Source of the DNA: Thioalkalivibrio sp.
GTDB lineage: Bacteria; Pseudomonadota; Gammaproteobacteria; Ectothiorhodospirales; Ectothiorhodospiraceae
NCBI GenBank assembly: GCA_011389655.1
Contig: JAABTX010000004.1
Coordinates: 1-64,000 of the forward strand
DNA: 64,000 nucleotides
Direction: 5' to 3'
Shown: positions 27,159 to 38,282 of the stretch, piece by piece
Position numbering within the stretch: the stretch's first letter is position 1
Layout of the letters: each line of letters starts with the position of its first letter
The notes under the pieces: generated by a model
Seen by the model: the letters and a program-made list of their open reading frames with translations, nothing else
The model's database searches: none
What the model was told of the DNA's origin: nothing
Position numbers and translations under genes: made by a program

Positions 27159-27574
27159 CGCCGGACTATCGCGCTGCGTTCGTAACCCACCCGGCCTGGG
27201 TGGCGCCGGAATTCCCAGGCAGCGGCACGTCAGTCCCGGACCACGGGACCGCGCGCCGTTGGCAGGGGAGGGCACGTAGCCTGCTGGCAGGCCCCAGGGA
27301 CAATCCGAACACGGCATGCCTGCACCGAAGTCCCGGCCCCGAAAGGGCTGGTCAGGGCGAACAACGTCGCAGGAGCGGTGTCTGGCCTTACCCACCCAGG
27401 CGGTGTCCGCGCATCAGCGAAGGATCATCGCGAGGCATCACTCCAGGCTTCGTACTGCGTCTGGCGCGCGTTTTCGGCATTATCTGATACGGTTGTTGCC
27501 GGGGCCGCCGGTGCGGGACCGCGAGGGCGTTTGATCCAACGGGCGCGGACGGCTGATCAATCGGATTGGATGGT
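27159..27574. other. Intergenic region before the L,D-transpeptidase
   Basis: I see no supported gene in these 416 bases. A short hairpin (CCTGGG...CCCAGG, about 27195-27220) follows the small gene pair. Open frames here have no ribosome-binding site and no recognisable product. Confidence 0.5.
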
Positions 27575-28561
27575 ATGAGGACGTTGATGTCGAGGCATGC
27601 CCTGGGGACAGCGTGTTGTGTCTTGATGCTGGCGCTTTGCACGTTCGCCTCCGGCGCGACCGCGACGGACCTTCCCGACGATGCCTGGCCGCGCGGGCAC
27701 CACCCCCTGCCTGAAAACAGCGATCTGATCGGCGAGAACTACGTCGCGCGTGTGCGGGAGCGCGAGACGCTGGTGGATATCGCCCGCGAGCACAACGTGG
27801 GTTTCGAAGAGATTCGGATCGCGAACCCGAATGTGAGCATCTGGGCGCCAGCACCGGGAACGGAGGTCCTGATCCCGGCCCGCCATATCCTTCCGGACGC
27901 CCCGCGCGAAGGCATTGTGATCAACCTGTCCGAGATGCGGCTCTATTACTACTCGAGCCCCGAGGTGGTGGAGACCTACCCCATCAGCGTCGGGCGCGAA
28001 GAATTCGCCACCCCGGTAGGAGTGACACGGACCACGGTGAAGGTGCGCGACCCGTCATGGAGCCCGCCGCAATCGATGCGCGAGGAGGCCGCGGTCCGCG
28101 GCGAGCCGACGCCCGAAGTCGTCCCCCCCGGGCCGGAGAACCCGCTGGGCCGGCACGCGATCCTGTTGGACCTGCCCAGCTACCTGATCCACGGCACCAA
28201 CCAGCCTGATGGCGTCGGTATGCGGGTCAGCCGCGGCTGCATCCGCATGTTCCCCGAGGACATCGAGTCGCTGTTCGACCGCGTGCCGGCCGGCACCCGG
28301 GTCAACATCATTGACCAGCCGTTCAAGGCGGGCTGGTCCGAGGACAACGTGCTGTACGTTCAGTCCTTCCCGCAACTGGAGGAGAACGTGGGAAGCCTCG
28401 AGCCAGTCCGCAACGCCCTCGACGTGGTGGCCCTTGTCGCCTTCGAGGACAACCTGAATCCCGTGGCCTACAGGCGTCTGCGCCAGTTGGTCGAGAACCC
28501 CAACGGGCTTGCGGTTCCGCTGCGGGGCCCGAGCCGCCAGAGTCCCGGCGTCCCGGAGTAA
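27575..28561 (+). CDS. LysM-YkuD L,D-transpeptidase (ErfK/YbiS type)
   Basis: The product is 328 residues. It has a signal peptide (to about residue 29), a LysM peptidoglycan-binding module (NYVARVRERETLVDIAREHN to VLIPARHIL, about 51-105) and a YkuD catalytic domain with IHGTNQPDGVGMRVSRGCIRM; the Cys in SRGCIRM and the His in IHGTN are the catalytic pair. Enzymes of this layout attach Braun-type lipoprotein to peptidoglycan or form 3-3 cross-links in the periplasm. A gene for an Lpp-like lipoprotein lies immediately downstream in convergent orientation. The ATG at 27575 is preferred to an in-frame TTG at 27566. Confidence 0.93.
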   Translation: MRTLMSRHALGTACCVLMLALCTFASGATATDLPDDAWPRGHHPLPENSDLIGENYVARVRERETLVDIAREHNVGFEEIRIANPNVSIWAPAPGTEVLIPARHILPDAPREGIVINLSEMRLYYYSSPEVVETYPISVGREEFATPVGVTRTTVKVRDPSWSPPQSMREEAAVRGEPTPEVVPPGPENPLGRHAILLDLPSYLIHGTNQPDGVGMRVSRGCIRMFPEDIESLFDRVPAGTRVNIIDQPFKAGWSEDNVLYVQSFPQLEENVGSLEPVRNALDVVALVAFEDNLNPVAYRRLRQLVENPNGLAVPLRGPSRQSPGVPE

Positions 28562-28567
28562 CGGGCT

Positions 28568-28592
28568 GCAGGGGGCGGCTGTCGCCCCCTGC
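28568..28592. terminator. Hairpin between convergent genes
   Basis: A perfect 10-base-pair stem (GCAGGGGGCG / CGCCCCCTGC) with a five-base loop lies between the convergent L,D-transpeptidase and Lpp-like genes. There is no T tract on either side, so terminator function is plausible rather than certain. Confidence 0.5.
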
Positions 28593-28608
28593 GGCTGCCT
28601 CCCGTGGG

Positions 28609-28917
28609 CTACTTCTGCATCGTGCGGCGGAACATGCGGTTCATCTCTTCGCGGTTCTGCTCCGAAACCCGGTTGGCCTCGGCCGCGTCCTGGTCCGCCT
28701 CGTTCGCCGTACGCAGGGCCTCGTTCGCGGTTGCCTGGGCCTCGTTCGCTGTGCCCTGGGCCTGGCTGGCCAGGGCCGTGGCCTCTGCCGCCTCTGCCTT
28801 CGCGGCCTCGGCCGCGAGGCGGACTTCGTCCAGCGCCTTGGTGGAGGCGCAGCCGCTCAGGACAGCGAGCGAGGCGGCAACTGCAGCGAGCTTCAGGACG
28901 TTGCTCTTCGCGTTCAT
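28609..28917 (-). CDS. Lpp/Braun-type alanine-zipper lipoprotein
   Basis: The product is 102 residues. It has a lipoprotein signal ending LAVLSGC, then a long helix of heptads with Ala at core positions (AKAEAAEATALASQAQ, TANEAQATANEALRTANEAD) that should form a trimeric coiled coil in the periplasm. The last residue is lysine (FRRTMQK), the position at which Braun's lipoprotein is linked to peptidoglycan. It is longer than E. coli Lpp. AAAGGA precedes the ATG at 28917. It lies between two L,D-transpeptidase genes, one of which may be its anchoring enzyme. Confidence 0.88.
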   Translation of the reverse strand: MNAKSNVLKLAAVAASLAVLSGCASTKALDEVRLAAEAAKAEAAEATALASQAQGTANEAQATANEALRTANEADQDAAEANRVSEQNREEMNRMFRRTMQK

Positions 28918-29093
28918 GGTCTTTTTTCCTTTGGTTGTTTCCCGAACAGAGGTTAGAGCGATCTCATGGATCCCGGCCGCACAGGCCATCACGGCACCGT
29001 TGTCTGGGCCGGCCCGTGGCGATCTTCACGGTCTGGTGTAGCGTAGCCGGAGCCTGCCATCCACGCCAGTGGCGGGCCGCATCGCAGGAGTGC

Positions 29094-29708
29094 CTAACGG
29101 ATCACGATCCGGGTGCCAATGCCAACCAGTTCCGCGAGGCGCTCGATCTGCTCATTGGTGACCGCAACGCAACCCTCGGTCCAGTGGAAGCGGCTATGGA
29201 CGTCGGGGCTGCCGCGCCCGATGCCGTGGATCCCGATCGCGCCGCCCAGAGCGGTGTTCTGGGGCGGGTGGCCATGGCGCCGGTAATAGACGTGATAGGC
29301 CTCGTAATCCTGCTCTGTGAAGACCCCGGATTCCAGTGCCGTCCGGGCATGTGTGGGCGTCGGGTAGTCGATCCCGATGAAGATGTGCCACCGGCTCTCG
29401 TGGTTGAACCGGTTCACGCGGAATTCCCCGAGCGGCGTCGTGTTATCTCCGCGCAGGCGTGCCGGCTTCGCACCGCCGCGTCCGAGCGAGACCGGAGAGA
29501 AGCGCTCGATCGCGTGATCGCCGCGATAGACGGTCAGCGTTGCAGCCTGGTCGTCCACCAGGACCCAGACCTCGCCGGCATACCGGGGCGTCTGGGCGTT
29601 GGCAATCAGATCCGTGATGGGATTGGCACGGCCGCCCGTCCCGGTCAGCAGTGCGAGGGGAGTGGCCAGCGCCATCAGCGCAAAACGGCGTCGGGACGGC
29701 AATGTCAT
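29094..29708 (-). CDS. YkuD-domain L,D-transpeptidase, Tat-like signal
   Basis: The product is 204 residues. The N-terminus SRRRFALMALATPLALL fits a twin-arginine signal. The YkuD domain runs from about residue 43 (VWVLVDDQAATLTVYRGD) to the end, with catalytic motif IGIHGIGRGSPDVHSRFHW and TEGCVAVTNEQI, where His and Cys form the active site. It belongs to the L,D-transpeptidase group lacking LysM. Role: peptidoglycan 3-3 cross-linking or lipoprotein attachment or release in the periplasm. The ATG at 29708 fits the signal; an in-frame ATG at 29780 would give an overlong N-terminus. It lies upstream of the lpp-like gene on the same strand, 176 bases away. Confidence 0.9.
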   Translation of the reverse strand: MTLPSRRRFALMALATPLALLTGTGGRANPITDLIANAQTPRYAGEVWVLVDDQAATLTVYRGDHAIERFSPVSLGRGGAKPARLRGDNTTPLGEFRVNRFNHESRWHIFIGIDYPTPTHARTALESGVFTEQDYEAYHVYYRRHGHPPQNTALGGAIGIHGIGRGSPDVHSRFHWTEGCVAVTNEQIERLAELVGIGTRIVIR

Positions 29709-29822
29709 CGGATGCTCGAGCGGTGAACGGTTACAGATGGCGGTCGGTACCGTTATAGCGCAGTCCGGCTTTCGGATCATCCGCTTCGCGTGCAGCGACC
29801 TGCCGCGGCCGATGGCGTTACC

Positions 29823-30311
29823 TCAAGCCCAGCGAAAGGGTTGTCCTGCTGTCTGCGGCAACCGGGCGCGGTGACGAATCGGGAACATGGCAGGCCATAC
29901 CGCAGGGAATTCCAGGCATGGGATTTCCGGCGATACGGCGACGGTCATACCGCGTTGCTTGGCAGCGGCGAACAGGCGCCGGATATTCTCGACGGTTCCG
30001 TGCTCCCGCACGCTCTCGCCCACTACTTCCCAGGTAACGCCGTCGGGACTCAGGAAATCGATCTGCGGGTCGGTTACCACCAGAGCGGCTCGCTGGAGGT
30101 CGAGCTCGAATCCGCCATCCGGCAGGGCGGGCTGCTCGGACCGGGCGTAGGGATCGCCGGCATTCTCATCGGCGGCGGCGCCGCGGGGCAGGCCACCCAG
30201 GGTGGCTGCGGTAATGCCCGCCAGTCCACCGGCGAGCAGGCGACGGCGGTCCTTGTCGACGGCATTGAAAGTCGGTTCGGCGGCTGTGGAGTGAACCTTG
30301 TGGTCGCACAT
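29823..30311 (-). pseudogene. Truncated isochorismatase-like cysteine hydrolase
   Basis: The frame codes 162 residues starting MCDHKVHS with a twin-arginine-type signal (DRRRLLAGGLAGITAATLGG). RAALVVTDPQIDFLSPDGVTWEVV and ENIRRLFAAAKQRGMTVAVSP are the N-terminal part of an isochorismatase-family hydrolase, including the catalytic Asp in DPQIDF. After VAVSPE the sequence loses all similarity and stops after about 33 more residues; the Lys and Cys parts of the catalytic triad, expected over a further 120 or so residues, are absent. No remnant is visible further downstream. GGGAGGGAAG precedes the ATG at 30311. This is a 3'-deleted gene. Confidence 0.75.
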
Positions 30312-30492
30312 GGCGCTTCCCTCCCTGATGTGGACGGTACAATCTGACTCTGGGCGTAGCCTGACTCGTGCGGCGATCGGTGACAGTCCGTGGAAACACG
30401 TAGGCCGGACCCTCCGGTTCACCGGAATTCCACCTGAACATCGCCTGCGCACGCCGGGCCGCATGCGTGCCGGCACCCGCGCCTAGCGGTGC

Positions 30493-32151
30493 TCAGAGCA
30501 GGATCAGGGTTGCCAGGCCGAGAAACGCAAAGAACCCGACCACGTCGGTGACCGTGGTCAGCACGACACTGCCCGCGAGCGCCGGATCGATCCCGAGCTT
30601 GCGCGTGACCATCGGGATCGCCACACCGGCCACGGCGGCGCACAACAGATTCAGCAGGATCGCGGCGGCAATGATCGCGCCGATCATCCAGTTGCCGAAC
30701 CAGAGCACCGCCAGCGCGGCGACCACCAAGGACCAGAGCATCCCGTTGAGCAGACCGATCCCGACCTCCTTGAACAGCAGGATGCGGATATTGCCTGAGC
30801 CGAGCTGACCGGTGGCCAGTCCGCGGATGGCCAGCGTCAGGGTCTGACTGCCGGCGATCCCGCCCATGCTGGCGACGATCGGCATCAGCACCGCGAGTGC
30901 GACCACCTGCTCCAGTGTCGCCTCGAACAGGCCGATGATCCAGGCGGCAAGGAAGGCGGTGAGCAGATTGATCCCGAGCCAGACCGCCCGCCGGCGGCTG
31001 CTCGCGAGCACCGGAGCGAACATGTCCGTCTCCTCGTCGAGACCGGCCATCCCCATCATCGAGCGCTCGGCCTGTTCGCGGATGACGTCGACCACGTCGT
31101 CGACGGTGATGCGACCGAGCAGCCGGCCGTCACCGTCGACGACCGGCACCGAGATCAGGTCCTGATCCTCGAAACGCCGCGCGATTCCCTCGCTGGACTG
31201 CAAGGCCTGAACCGGCTCGAAATCGGACTCCATCAGGTCGGCGACCGCCGTCTCCGGCCGCGCGGTCAGGACGCGCCGGGCGCGGACGATACCCTGGTAG
31301 CGATTGTCCCGGTCGACGATGAAGAACTTATCCGTGTTCGGCGGCAGGTCCTCGAGCAGACGGAGATAGCGCAGCAGCGTGCCCACCTTGATGTCGGCGC
31401 GCACCGCGATCTGGTCGGGGTTCATCAGCCCGCCCGCGCTGTCCTCGTCGTAGGACAGCATCGACTCGACGCGCTCGCGCTTGCGCCGGTTCAGCGTCAG
31501 CAGGATCTCGCGACCCAGCTTGGGAGGGAGATCCTGGATCAGGTCCACCAGGTCATCGGGCTCGAGATCACGGGCCGCGTCGACCAGGTCGTCGAACTCC
31601 ATCTCCGTGGCCAGACGTCGGCGAACTTCCTCGTGCAGATGGCGCAGGACCTTGCCGGTGCGCTCGTTGTCGACCATGTCCCAGGCCGCCGCGCGTTCGT
31701 TGGCCGGCAGCGATTCCAGCAGCCCGGCGATGCGCGCCGGATGGAGCTTGCGGAAAAGGCGCGCGATGCGCTTGAGCTTGCCGTTTTCGAGTGCCTCGAG
31801 GACCAGCTTGAGCTGCGTCTCCGCAGCGACCTCCGAATCACCGGCGCCCGCGGTCTGCTCGACGCTCGAGGCACCCGGCGCTTCACCCTGCTCGCCGGCT
31901 CCCGCCTCCTGTGTGATTTGGGCCTGCATCGCCGGAGAGAGGTGCGAGAGCACCTTTTGCTCGACTCGTTCATCGATCTGCTGCCAGACCGCGATGCGTT
32001 GGTCCGCGGTCAGCGTCTCCAGGACACTGGCGACCTTGGCCGGGTGCATCGTGCGGAGAATACGCCGAACCCGCTTGCGCTTGCGGCGATCGAGCGCGTC
32101 GCGCAAGGCGTCGATCTGGGTGCTGACGTTATCGTTCTTGTCGCTGTTCAT
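30493..32151 (-). CDS. mgtE: MgtE-type magnesium channel with duplicated N domain
   Basis: The product is 552 residues, about 100 longer than usual. Two copies of the MgtE N-terminal superhelical domain are visible, at about 12-80 (RRILRTMHPAKVASVLETL) and 112-180 (RLFRKLHPARIAGLLESLP), joined by a Gly/Ala/Glu linker. The rest of the cytosolic gate follows, with two CBS domains (about 230-345) that sense Mg2+. The C-terminal membrane domain has five helices and the signature ASMGGIAGSQTLTLAIRG. It imports Mg2+ when cytosolic magnesium falls. I looked for a magnesium riboswitch upstream and could not support one. Confidence 0.95.
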   Translation of the reverse strand: MNSDKNDNVSTQIDALRDALDRRKRKRVRRILRTMHPAKVASVLETLTADQRIAVWQQIDERVEQKVLSHLSPAMQAQITQEAGAGEQGEAPGASSVEQTAGAGDSEVAAETQLKLVLEALENGKLKRIARLFRKLHPARIAGLLESLPANERAAAWDMVDNERTGKVLRHLHEEVRRRLATEMEFDDLVDAARDLEPDDLVDLIQDLPPKLGREILLTLNRRKRERVESMLSYDEDSAGGLMNPDQIAVRADIKVGTLLRYLRLLEDLPPNTDKFFIVDRDNRYQGIVRARRVLTARPETAVADLMESDFEPVQALQSSEGIARRFEDQDLISVPVVDGDGRLLGRITVDDVVDVIREQAERSMMGMAGLDEETDMFAPVLASSRRRAVWLGINLLTAFLAAWIIGLFEATLEQVVALAVLMPIVASMGGIAGSQTLTLAIRGLATGQLGSGNIRILLFKEVGIGLLNGMLWSLVVAALAVLWFGNWMIGAIIAAAILLNLLCAAVAGVAIPMVTRKLGIDPALAGSVVLTTVTDVVGFFAFLGLATLILL

Positions 32152-32528
32152 GATGCACCATCATCCCGGGCGAAGCGGCTCCCGGGCAAGCGGTAATCGA
32201 TCGGCCCGGCCGCGCGCACCGGACCGGCCCCAGCCCCGTTCGCAAGTGGCTGGGCCCGGTTCATTCGAGGTCGTCACCTCGCGGATGCCTCTCGATGAAA
32301 TCCGTCGGGCCAGCTGCTATCCCAGGCTCCAGGCCATCCTACAGCCCGCCAAAGTGTGGGTCATGATCAAAAACCTGCAACGGGCGGAGGTACTGGAGCG
32401 CCTGACAGCTGACGCCCCGGCAGATGTTGCAGTGGGGTGCTCTGCTGATGTTCGGCACCATGCTTATTGGTCTGGTGCTGCTGCTCCGTGGTGGGCTCCC
32501 GCTGCTCTGGTTGGGCATTCTGGGGCTG
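32152..32528. other. Region upstream of mgtE containing the broken end of an SDR gene
   Basis: These 377 bases hold no intact gene. On the plus strand a short hydrophobic frame ([18 protein letters not shown], from about 32424) abuts the point where the SDR reading frame is lost at 32529; it has no clear ribosome-binding site and may be a fragment of another gene brought in at the junction. The mgtE promoter should lie at the left side. Confidence 0.5.
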
Positions 32529-32795
32529 GTCCTCCTTGGAGACATCCGCCTGAATGGCGATGGCCTTTCCGCCCTTCGATGCAATGGTCGCCACGACCTC
32601 CTCGGCCGGTTCCGCGGAGCCAACGTAATTAACGACCACGTCGGCGCCTTCCTGCGCCAGATGGATCGCAACGCTCTTGCCGGTCCCGGGGCTGGCCCCG
32701 GTTACCAGGGCCTTCTGACCACGCAGCAGATTTCGATGAGGGCAATGCGGCATCGCGACTTCGGGGATGGGTTCATTCGGGCTCATCGGTGTCAT
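32529..32795 (-). pseudogene. 5' fragment of a short-chain dehydrogenase (glucose 1-dehydrogenase-like)
   Basis: About 89 residues are recognisable: [39 protein letters not shown] and [13 protein letters not shown], the Rossmann NAD(P)-binding half of an SDR enzyme. The dinucleotide motif reads TGASPGTG instead of the usual TGxxxGIG, a sign of decay. After DVSKED neither this frame nor the other two continue the family, and the catalytic Ser-Tyr-Lys region is missing. It starts 22 bases after the true end of the glucosidase gene, so it was probably the third gene of that operon. Confidence 0.75.
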
Positions 32796-32816
32796 GCCTT
32801 GTGCAGTGCGCGGACA

Positions 32817-35471
<2,655 letters not shown>

Positions 35472-35491
<20 letters not shown>

Positions 35492-37526
35492 GCGTTTCTC
35501 CTTGGTGGTGAGCCGGCTGTGCCGCCCCGGCATCATGTAGCTTCAGCCAGGCGCGCAGCACCTCCGCGACACTCCAAGCCTGGGCGAAGCAACCGCGGGC
35601 GGAGAACGGCGGGTCCGCATCGAAGATCTCGCTGATGCTTCCCAGGCAGTCGCTGTCCAGATGCAGGATCAGCGGTTCGAGGAACGACCGGGCCAGTGCG
35701 GCATCGCCATACACCCGGTAATGCGCATCGACGAAGGGACCGATCAGCCACGCCCAGACGGTGCCCTGGTGATAAGCGCCGTCGCGTTCGTGCGGGCCGC
35801 CGGTGTATTGCGCCACGTAACCCGGTTCGCCCGGTGCGAGACTGCGCAAGCCGTGGGACGTCAAGAGTTCACGCGCGCAGGCGTCGACGACGGCCTGTTG
35901 ATCGGCCGGTTCGAGCGGGCTGTGGGGCAGGGAGACGGCAAAGATCTGGTTGGGACGCAAGCGGCCATCGTAGCGGCGGCCGTCGAGACCAGGATCACCC
36001 TCCGGCCCGTCGATCACGTCATACAAGGCCGACCGTGCCGGATTCCGGAAGCGTTGAAAACCGAGCTTGGCCTGTTCAGCCCCTTGCCTGTAGAAGTCGG
36101 CCTCCGATTGCTTCTCCAGTGTCGAGGCCAATCCCTCCATCACGCGCAGGGCGTTGTACCAAAGTGCGTTGACCTCCACGCACTTGCCGGTGCGCGGTGT
36201 GACTACCCAGTCTCCAAACTTGGCGTCCATCCAGGTCAGTTGCACCCCGTCCTGGCCAGAGGCCAGCAGTCCGTCGGCGGGATCCATCTGGATGCCGTAG
36301 CGCGTCCCGCGCCGGTGCCAGCCGATGATGTCGCTGAGCGCCGGATAGAGTTCGGCGGCAAGCGATGGGTCGCCGCTGGAACGGGTGTACTGCGCGACCG
36401 CGTGGAAGAACCACAGGGTGGCATCGACGGTGTTGTATTCCGGCGTCTCCCCGCCGTCGGGAAAGCGGTTGGGTAGCATGCCTTCGCTGAGGTGGGCGGC
36501 GAAGGTGCGCAGGATCTCCGCGGCGATCTCGTGTCGCCCCGTGGCGAGGGTGAGCCCGGGCAGGGCGATCATGGTGTCGCGGCCCCAGTCGCTGAACCAC
36601 GGGTAGCCTGCGATCAGGCTCTTGCCCGGCGCGCCACCCGCCCGATGACGTTCGACGAGGAACTGATCCGCCGCCAGCGCCAACTGCCGCACGGCGCCGG
36701 GACATCCGGCGGGTAATGGACCCAGAAGGGCGGCGCCGCGGCGTTCCACGTCGTGGCGCAGATGAGCGAACGCCTGAGCGTCATCCACCTCCACCTCGGT
36801 GGACAGCACCACAGTCGCCTGCGCGCCCGCTTCTAGTGAGAGCGTGAACCGGCCTGGCCGATACAGGTCCTCGGTCTCATCCAGACCGCGCGCGCCCTCG
36901 GCGCGATGCCGGAAATGCCAGTACCATTCCGGCTCCGGCGTGAAGCGCGCGCCGGCACAACTGACTCGGTAGGGCACGGCGCCGGCGAAGGCCTCGATCT
37001 CGCAGCCGCTGGGGATCTCACGCAGGCGCGGCTGCCAGCCGCCACGGCCATGAGCGTGATGGTCACGGTAGGCGCACAGGGGCGTCAGTTCCAGATGGAG
37101 CGGTGCGGTGGCGCGCAGCACCCGTAGACCGACCTGGGTCGTATTGTGCCCGGGCTGCATCAACAGGCGTTTCTCGAGTACCGCATCGGCGATGGCATAA
37201 CGCCAGACCGGCATGCCGTGATCGAGCTGAAAGGATTCGAGATGCAAGTAGCCCTGCGGCGCGACCGTGCCGTCGGCGAATTCGTGTGTGGCCAGGCGAT
37301 ACTCGGCTGAACCGTAGGTCACAGTCACGTCGACCGCCGAGACCATCAGCGTCCGCGCCACAGGTGGGGCGAGGGCGGCGATCAACAGACCGTGATAACG
37401 GCGGGTATTGGTTTCGCTGACGGTCCCTGCGGCGAAACCGCCAATGCCGTTGGTGACCAGCCATTCATGGTTCAGCGCCTGTTCGAGTTCACCGCACGTA
37501 CCGCGTCCAAGTTGCCGCAAGGGCAT
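35472..37526 (-). CDS. Glycogen-debranching-type amylo-alpha-1,6-glucosidase
   Basis: The product is 684 residues. The N-terminal beta-sandwich domain (LNHEWLVTNGIGGFAAGTVSE is its start, residues about 17-37) is followed by the GDE C-terminal (alpha/alpha)6 domain: GYPWFSDWGRDTMIALPGL, ILRTFAAHLSEGMLPNRFPD, EYNTVDATLWFFHAV and YHQGTVWAWLIGPFVDA. The conserved Asp and Glu of these blocks form the active site that hydrolyses alpha-1,6 branch residues of glycogen-like glucans. The ATG at 37526 has GGGAGGAAC upstream and is better than the ATG at 37604 or 37691. It is the first gene of an operon with the frameshifted glucosidase and the broken SDR gene. Confidence 0.92.
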
Positions 37527-38124
37527 GGCCTTGTTCCTCCCGGACCGCGTTTCTGGTGCGGGAGGAACCGGATGCAACGAGGAACTGCGCCGCGATGCGT
37601 GCATTGATGTCTCCGTTTCCGCCCTGCGGGCCTTCGCCGGTGCGGTGTCATGGGTCGCCTGCGCAGTACCATGGACTCGGGCGAAGCGCAATCACACGCT
37701 ATCGGCAGGTCCCCGCGCGGCGGTATACGCCGGTCCGTGTGGCCGTAACGCTCCAGAGCCGACGGTCCTGCGAGCACGATGATGAACGGGCCCTCGAGCA
37801 GCGGTAGCGTCCCTTCCGCGCTATCGGTGTGCAGGGGTTTTCTGAATGAAGATTTTCATCAAGTATGCTCGTTGGAATCCGGGTGTAACTTGGCAAAACT
37901 ACGTAATCCAGCGGACGGCAAGGCCATGCGCAGGAGCGATAGTGCGATATCCGAAAAGGAGCCGGCGTTGCTGCCCATGCCGGACACCGCAAGGCGTGTG
38001 CCCGCGCGGTCCACTGGAAATCGGTGAGGGAAGCGTACCGAAAAGGGATTCGCCGCCAAGGCCCGCTGGTCACGCTTGCGCAACTTACCTGAGCTGGCTA
38101 CACAGCGGCGACACCAAAGGAGAA
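37527..38124. other. Intergenic region between the debranching gene and tRNA-Asn
   Basis: Several short frames exist on both strands, but none has a good ribosome-binding site or a product I recognise. The part at 37835-37950 is lower in GC than the neighbourhood. It lies downstream of the 3' end of a tRNA gene, a common integration point, so a decayed insertion is possible but not shown. Confidence 0.5.
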
Positions 38125-38160
38125 ATGAAAAAGGCCACCCCGCAAGGTGGCCTTTTTCAT
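38125..38160 (-). terminator. Rho-independent terminator downstream of tRNA-Asn
   Basis: A 15-base-pair stem (ATGAAAAAGGCCACC / GGTGGCCTTTTTCAT) with a CCGCAA loop is flanked by A and T tracts on both sides, so it can terminate in both directions. It lies just after the tRNA 3' end on the minus strand. Confidence 0.9.
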
Positions 38161-38167
38161 TGTTTTT

Positions 38168-38243
38168 TGGCTCCCCGGGACGGGCTCGAACCGCCGACCT
38201 AGTGATTAACAGTCACCCGCTCTACCGACTGAGCTACCGGGGA
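38168..38243 (-). tRNA. tRNA-Asn (GTT)
   Basis: The minus strand folds into a full cloverleaf: acceptor TCCCCGG / CCGGGGA (38237-38243 with 38172-38178), D arm AGCTCAGTCGGTAGAGC, anticodon loop CTGTTAA with anticodon GTT, T arm GGCGGTTCGAGCCCGTC, discriminator G and a genome-encoded CCA (38168-38170). It reads asparagine codons. A strong terminator follows at 38125-38160. It is downstream of aspC on the opposite side of a 39-base gap and in the same orientation. Confidence 0.98.
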
Positions 38244-38282
38244 ATAGAGAGGCGCGAATCGTAAAGACCGTTGCCGGGGTAG

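Noticed and set aside
38076..38264. Short frame reading SPGRARTADLVINSHPLYRLSY
   Set aside because: It is translation across the tRNA-Asn gene on the opposite strand, a well-known false gene; the overlapping frame at 37846-38202 (ending RDGLEPPT) is the same artefact.
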